A stretch of DNA of 7,638 nucleotides, taken from positions 1 to 7,638 of the forward strand of contig JAIRNW010000077.1 in assembly GCA_031257795.1 (NCBI GenBank), in the 5' to 3' direction. The notes beneath the pieces were generated by a model, which was not told the DNA's origin, did no database searches, and saw only the letters and a list, made by a program, of their open reading frames with translations. The position numbers and the translations under genes were made by a program. Positions 6,941 to 7,638 of the stretch are shown in pieces; positions within the stretch are counted from its first letter, which is position 1; each line of letters opens with the position of its first letter. This DNA is from Holosporales bacterium. GTDB lineage: Bacteria > Pseudomonadota > Alphaproteobacteria > BNTO01.

Positions 6941-7363
6941 ATGCTTTTCCTTTTCATACAAGATCTGTACGCCGCTGGTGGAACAGCCCAGAGCATAGGC
7001 AGCTTGATAGTGCCTTTGTCTCTGATTTCCGTTGTTATGTATTTTTTCATGATTCGTCCTCAGCAAAAAAGGGCGAACGAACACAAGACCATGTTAACGT
7101 CTCTAAAACGCGGAGATCGTATTGTGACGATGGGTGGGCTGCTCGGAAGCGTGCAGAAAATCGAGGAGCATAATGTCGTGATCGATGTGGGTGACGGCGT
7201 GTCTATCACAATATTGAAGACGGCCATTTCCAGCAAGATAGAAAGGGCAGGGGCCGTGGCGGCAGCAGCGGAGCACACAGCTGGAGCTCCTGTTGAAAGA
7301 AACACAAACAACGGTGGTGGTTCGAAAGTTTCAGTCAAAAAGTCTCGTAAGAGGACAAAATAA
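6941..7363 (+). CDS. yajC: YajC, Sec translocase accessory subunit
   Basis: YajC is a small inner-membrane protein associated with SecDF and the SecYEG translocase. The 140-residue product has one membrane segment at about 20-38, immediately followed by the family motif RPQQK (39-43), then the cytoplasmic domain with LKRGDRIVTMGGLLG (55-69). The Ala/Gly-rich N-terminus and C-terminal basic tail (KKSRKRTK) are tolerated variations; the protein is somewhat longer than the usual 110 residues because of the tail. ATG 6941 is chosen because it gives the normal short N-terminus; an in-frame TTG at 6923 would add six residues. Neither has a clear Shine-Dalgarno. secD usually follows yajC, but here the next 275 bases are repeats with no gene start. 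Confidence 0.93.
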   Translation: MLFLFIQDLYAAGGTAQSIGSLIVPLSLISVVMYFFMIRPQQKRANEHKTMLTSLKRGDRIVTMGGLLGSVQKIEEHNVVIDVGDGVSITILKTAISSKIERAGAVAAAAEHTAGAPVERNTNNGGGSKVSVKKSRKRTK

Positions 7364-7372
7364 TACACAGTA

Positions 7373-7485
7373 GACCTGTTGTAAAAGTTCTGAAATCGGT
7401 TTATCTAGCAGGAGGCACGTAGCGCAGGCGAAGAGCTGTACTAAATGTACTGCTTGAGCCGAGCAACGGATCGACGAACCAGCAA
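7373..7485 (+). repeat. Dispersed repeat element with left module, stem-loop and right module
   Basis: The order is a terminal repeat (7373-7402, GACCTGTTGTAAAAGTTCTG), a left module (7408-7427), a central stem-loop GTAC-TAAAT-GTAC (7438-7450), and a right module beginning GAGCCGAGCAACGGATCGAC (7456-7475). The stem-loop corresponds to GTAC-GTTTA-GTAC inside the 117-255 element read in reverse, and the terminal repeat matches the inverse of 33-59. The right terminal repeat is not obvious. It starts only ten bases after yajC stops. Confidence 0.65.
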
Positions 7486-7532
7486 ACTTTTTGACCGATG
7501 ATGGAGATCCACAGTCACAAAAAGAGTTGATG

Positions 7533-7560
7533 GCAGGAGACACGTAGCGCAGAAGCGCAG
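7533..7560 (+). repeat. Truncated left module, second copy
   Basis: Bases 7533-7552 repeat the left module at 7408-7427 with one mismatch (GCAGGAGRCACGTAGCGCAG). It continues AAGCGCAG, like the AGAAGCGGAG of the 117-255 element, then CGTACT (7561-7566), half of the central stem-loop. The copy is broken there by the start of another terminal repeat. It is preceded by the 15-base segment 7510-7524 that is inverted at 6697-6711. Confidence 0.6.
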
Positions 7561-7567
7561 CGTACTT

Positions 7568-7638
7568 ATTGGACCTCTTTCCAAACTCTTCAAAATCAGT
7601 TTTTGGGTACGTCGATCCGATGCTCGAATGCTCACGTA
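7568..7638 (-). repeat. Inverted partial element at the window end
   Basis: Read on the minus strand, this is the end of a central stem-loop (TACGTGAG), the right module (GCATTCGAGCATCGGATCGA), then a terminal repeat related to 7373-7402 and to 33-59. It is in the same layout as bases 1-60 but opposite orientation. It is cut by the window edge. ATTGGACCTCTTTC (7568-7581) also occurs inverted at 4513-4526. Confidence 0.6.

Noticed and set aside
6793..7050. 85-codon open frame on the minus strand
   Set aside because: It is largely antisense to yajC and its promoter region, with no recognisable features.
7331..7635. Two minus-strand open frames of 64-70 codons
   Set aside because: They are composed of repeat modules, and the frames do not resemble any protein; no transposase residues are visible.

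Overview
The window holds four genes separated by repeat-filled intergenic DNA. The organism is most likely an alphaproteobacterium, probably a host-associated one of the Holosporales/Rickettsiales type. I infer this from three things: the UvrA first zinc finger has the Cys-x-x-(non-Cys)-Gly-Phe form that I remember from alphaproteobacteria; the spacers carry dispersed palindromic repeats; and a predicted secreted kinase-like protein is present. None of this is proof, and no taxonomic search could be run.

Layout. Positions 1-274 hold two repeat elements: the right half of one cut by the window edge, and a complete 139-bp inverted-repeat element. comF (275-1045, +) encodes a double zinc-cluster phosphoribosyltransferase-like protein of the competence/DNA-uptake family. 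Between comF and the convergent uvrA (1271-4423, -) lie a GC-rich hairpin, a second inverted copy of the terminal sequence of the 139-bp element, and a two-copy tandem repeat. uvrA is intact but longer than usual because of two insertions and a basic tail. Upstream of uvrA on the same strand is a 612-residue protein (4597-6435, -) with a signal-peptide-like segment and the conserved residues of an APH/ABC1-type kinase fold. A long spacer follows (6436-6940) with inverted repeats, a possible 50-residue small ORF with a good ribosome binding site, and a candidate promoter. yajC (6941-7363, +) encodes the accessory subunit of the Sec translocase. The last 275 bases are a mosaic of three partial repeat elements.

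How the parts relate. comF and uvrA are both linked to DNA handling but are convergent, so there is no operon. The kinase-like gene and uvrA are co-oriented with about 170 bases between them. The kinase-like gene and yajC are divergent. No shared pathway is evident, although a Sec-dependent protein beside a Sec accessory gene is worth noting.

The main unexplained signal is a modular repeat family. Its copies combine a left module (GCAGGAGRCACGTAGCGCAG-like), a central GTAC-loop-GTAC stem-loop, a right module (GAGCCGAGCAACGGATCGAC-like) and one of two types of terminal inverted repeat. I count six full or partial copies in 7.6 kb, none with a transposase. The second point of interest is the secreted kinase-like protein, which could be an effector acting outside the cytoplasm or in a host.
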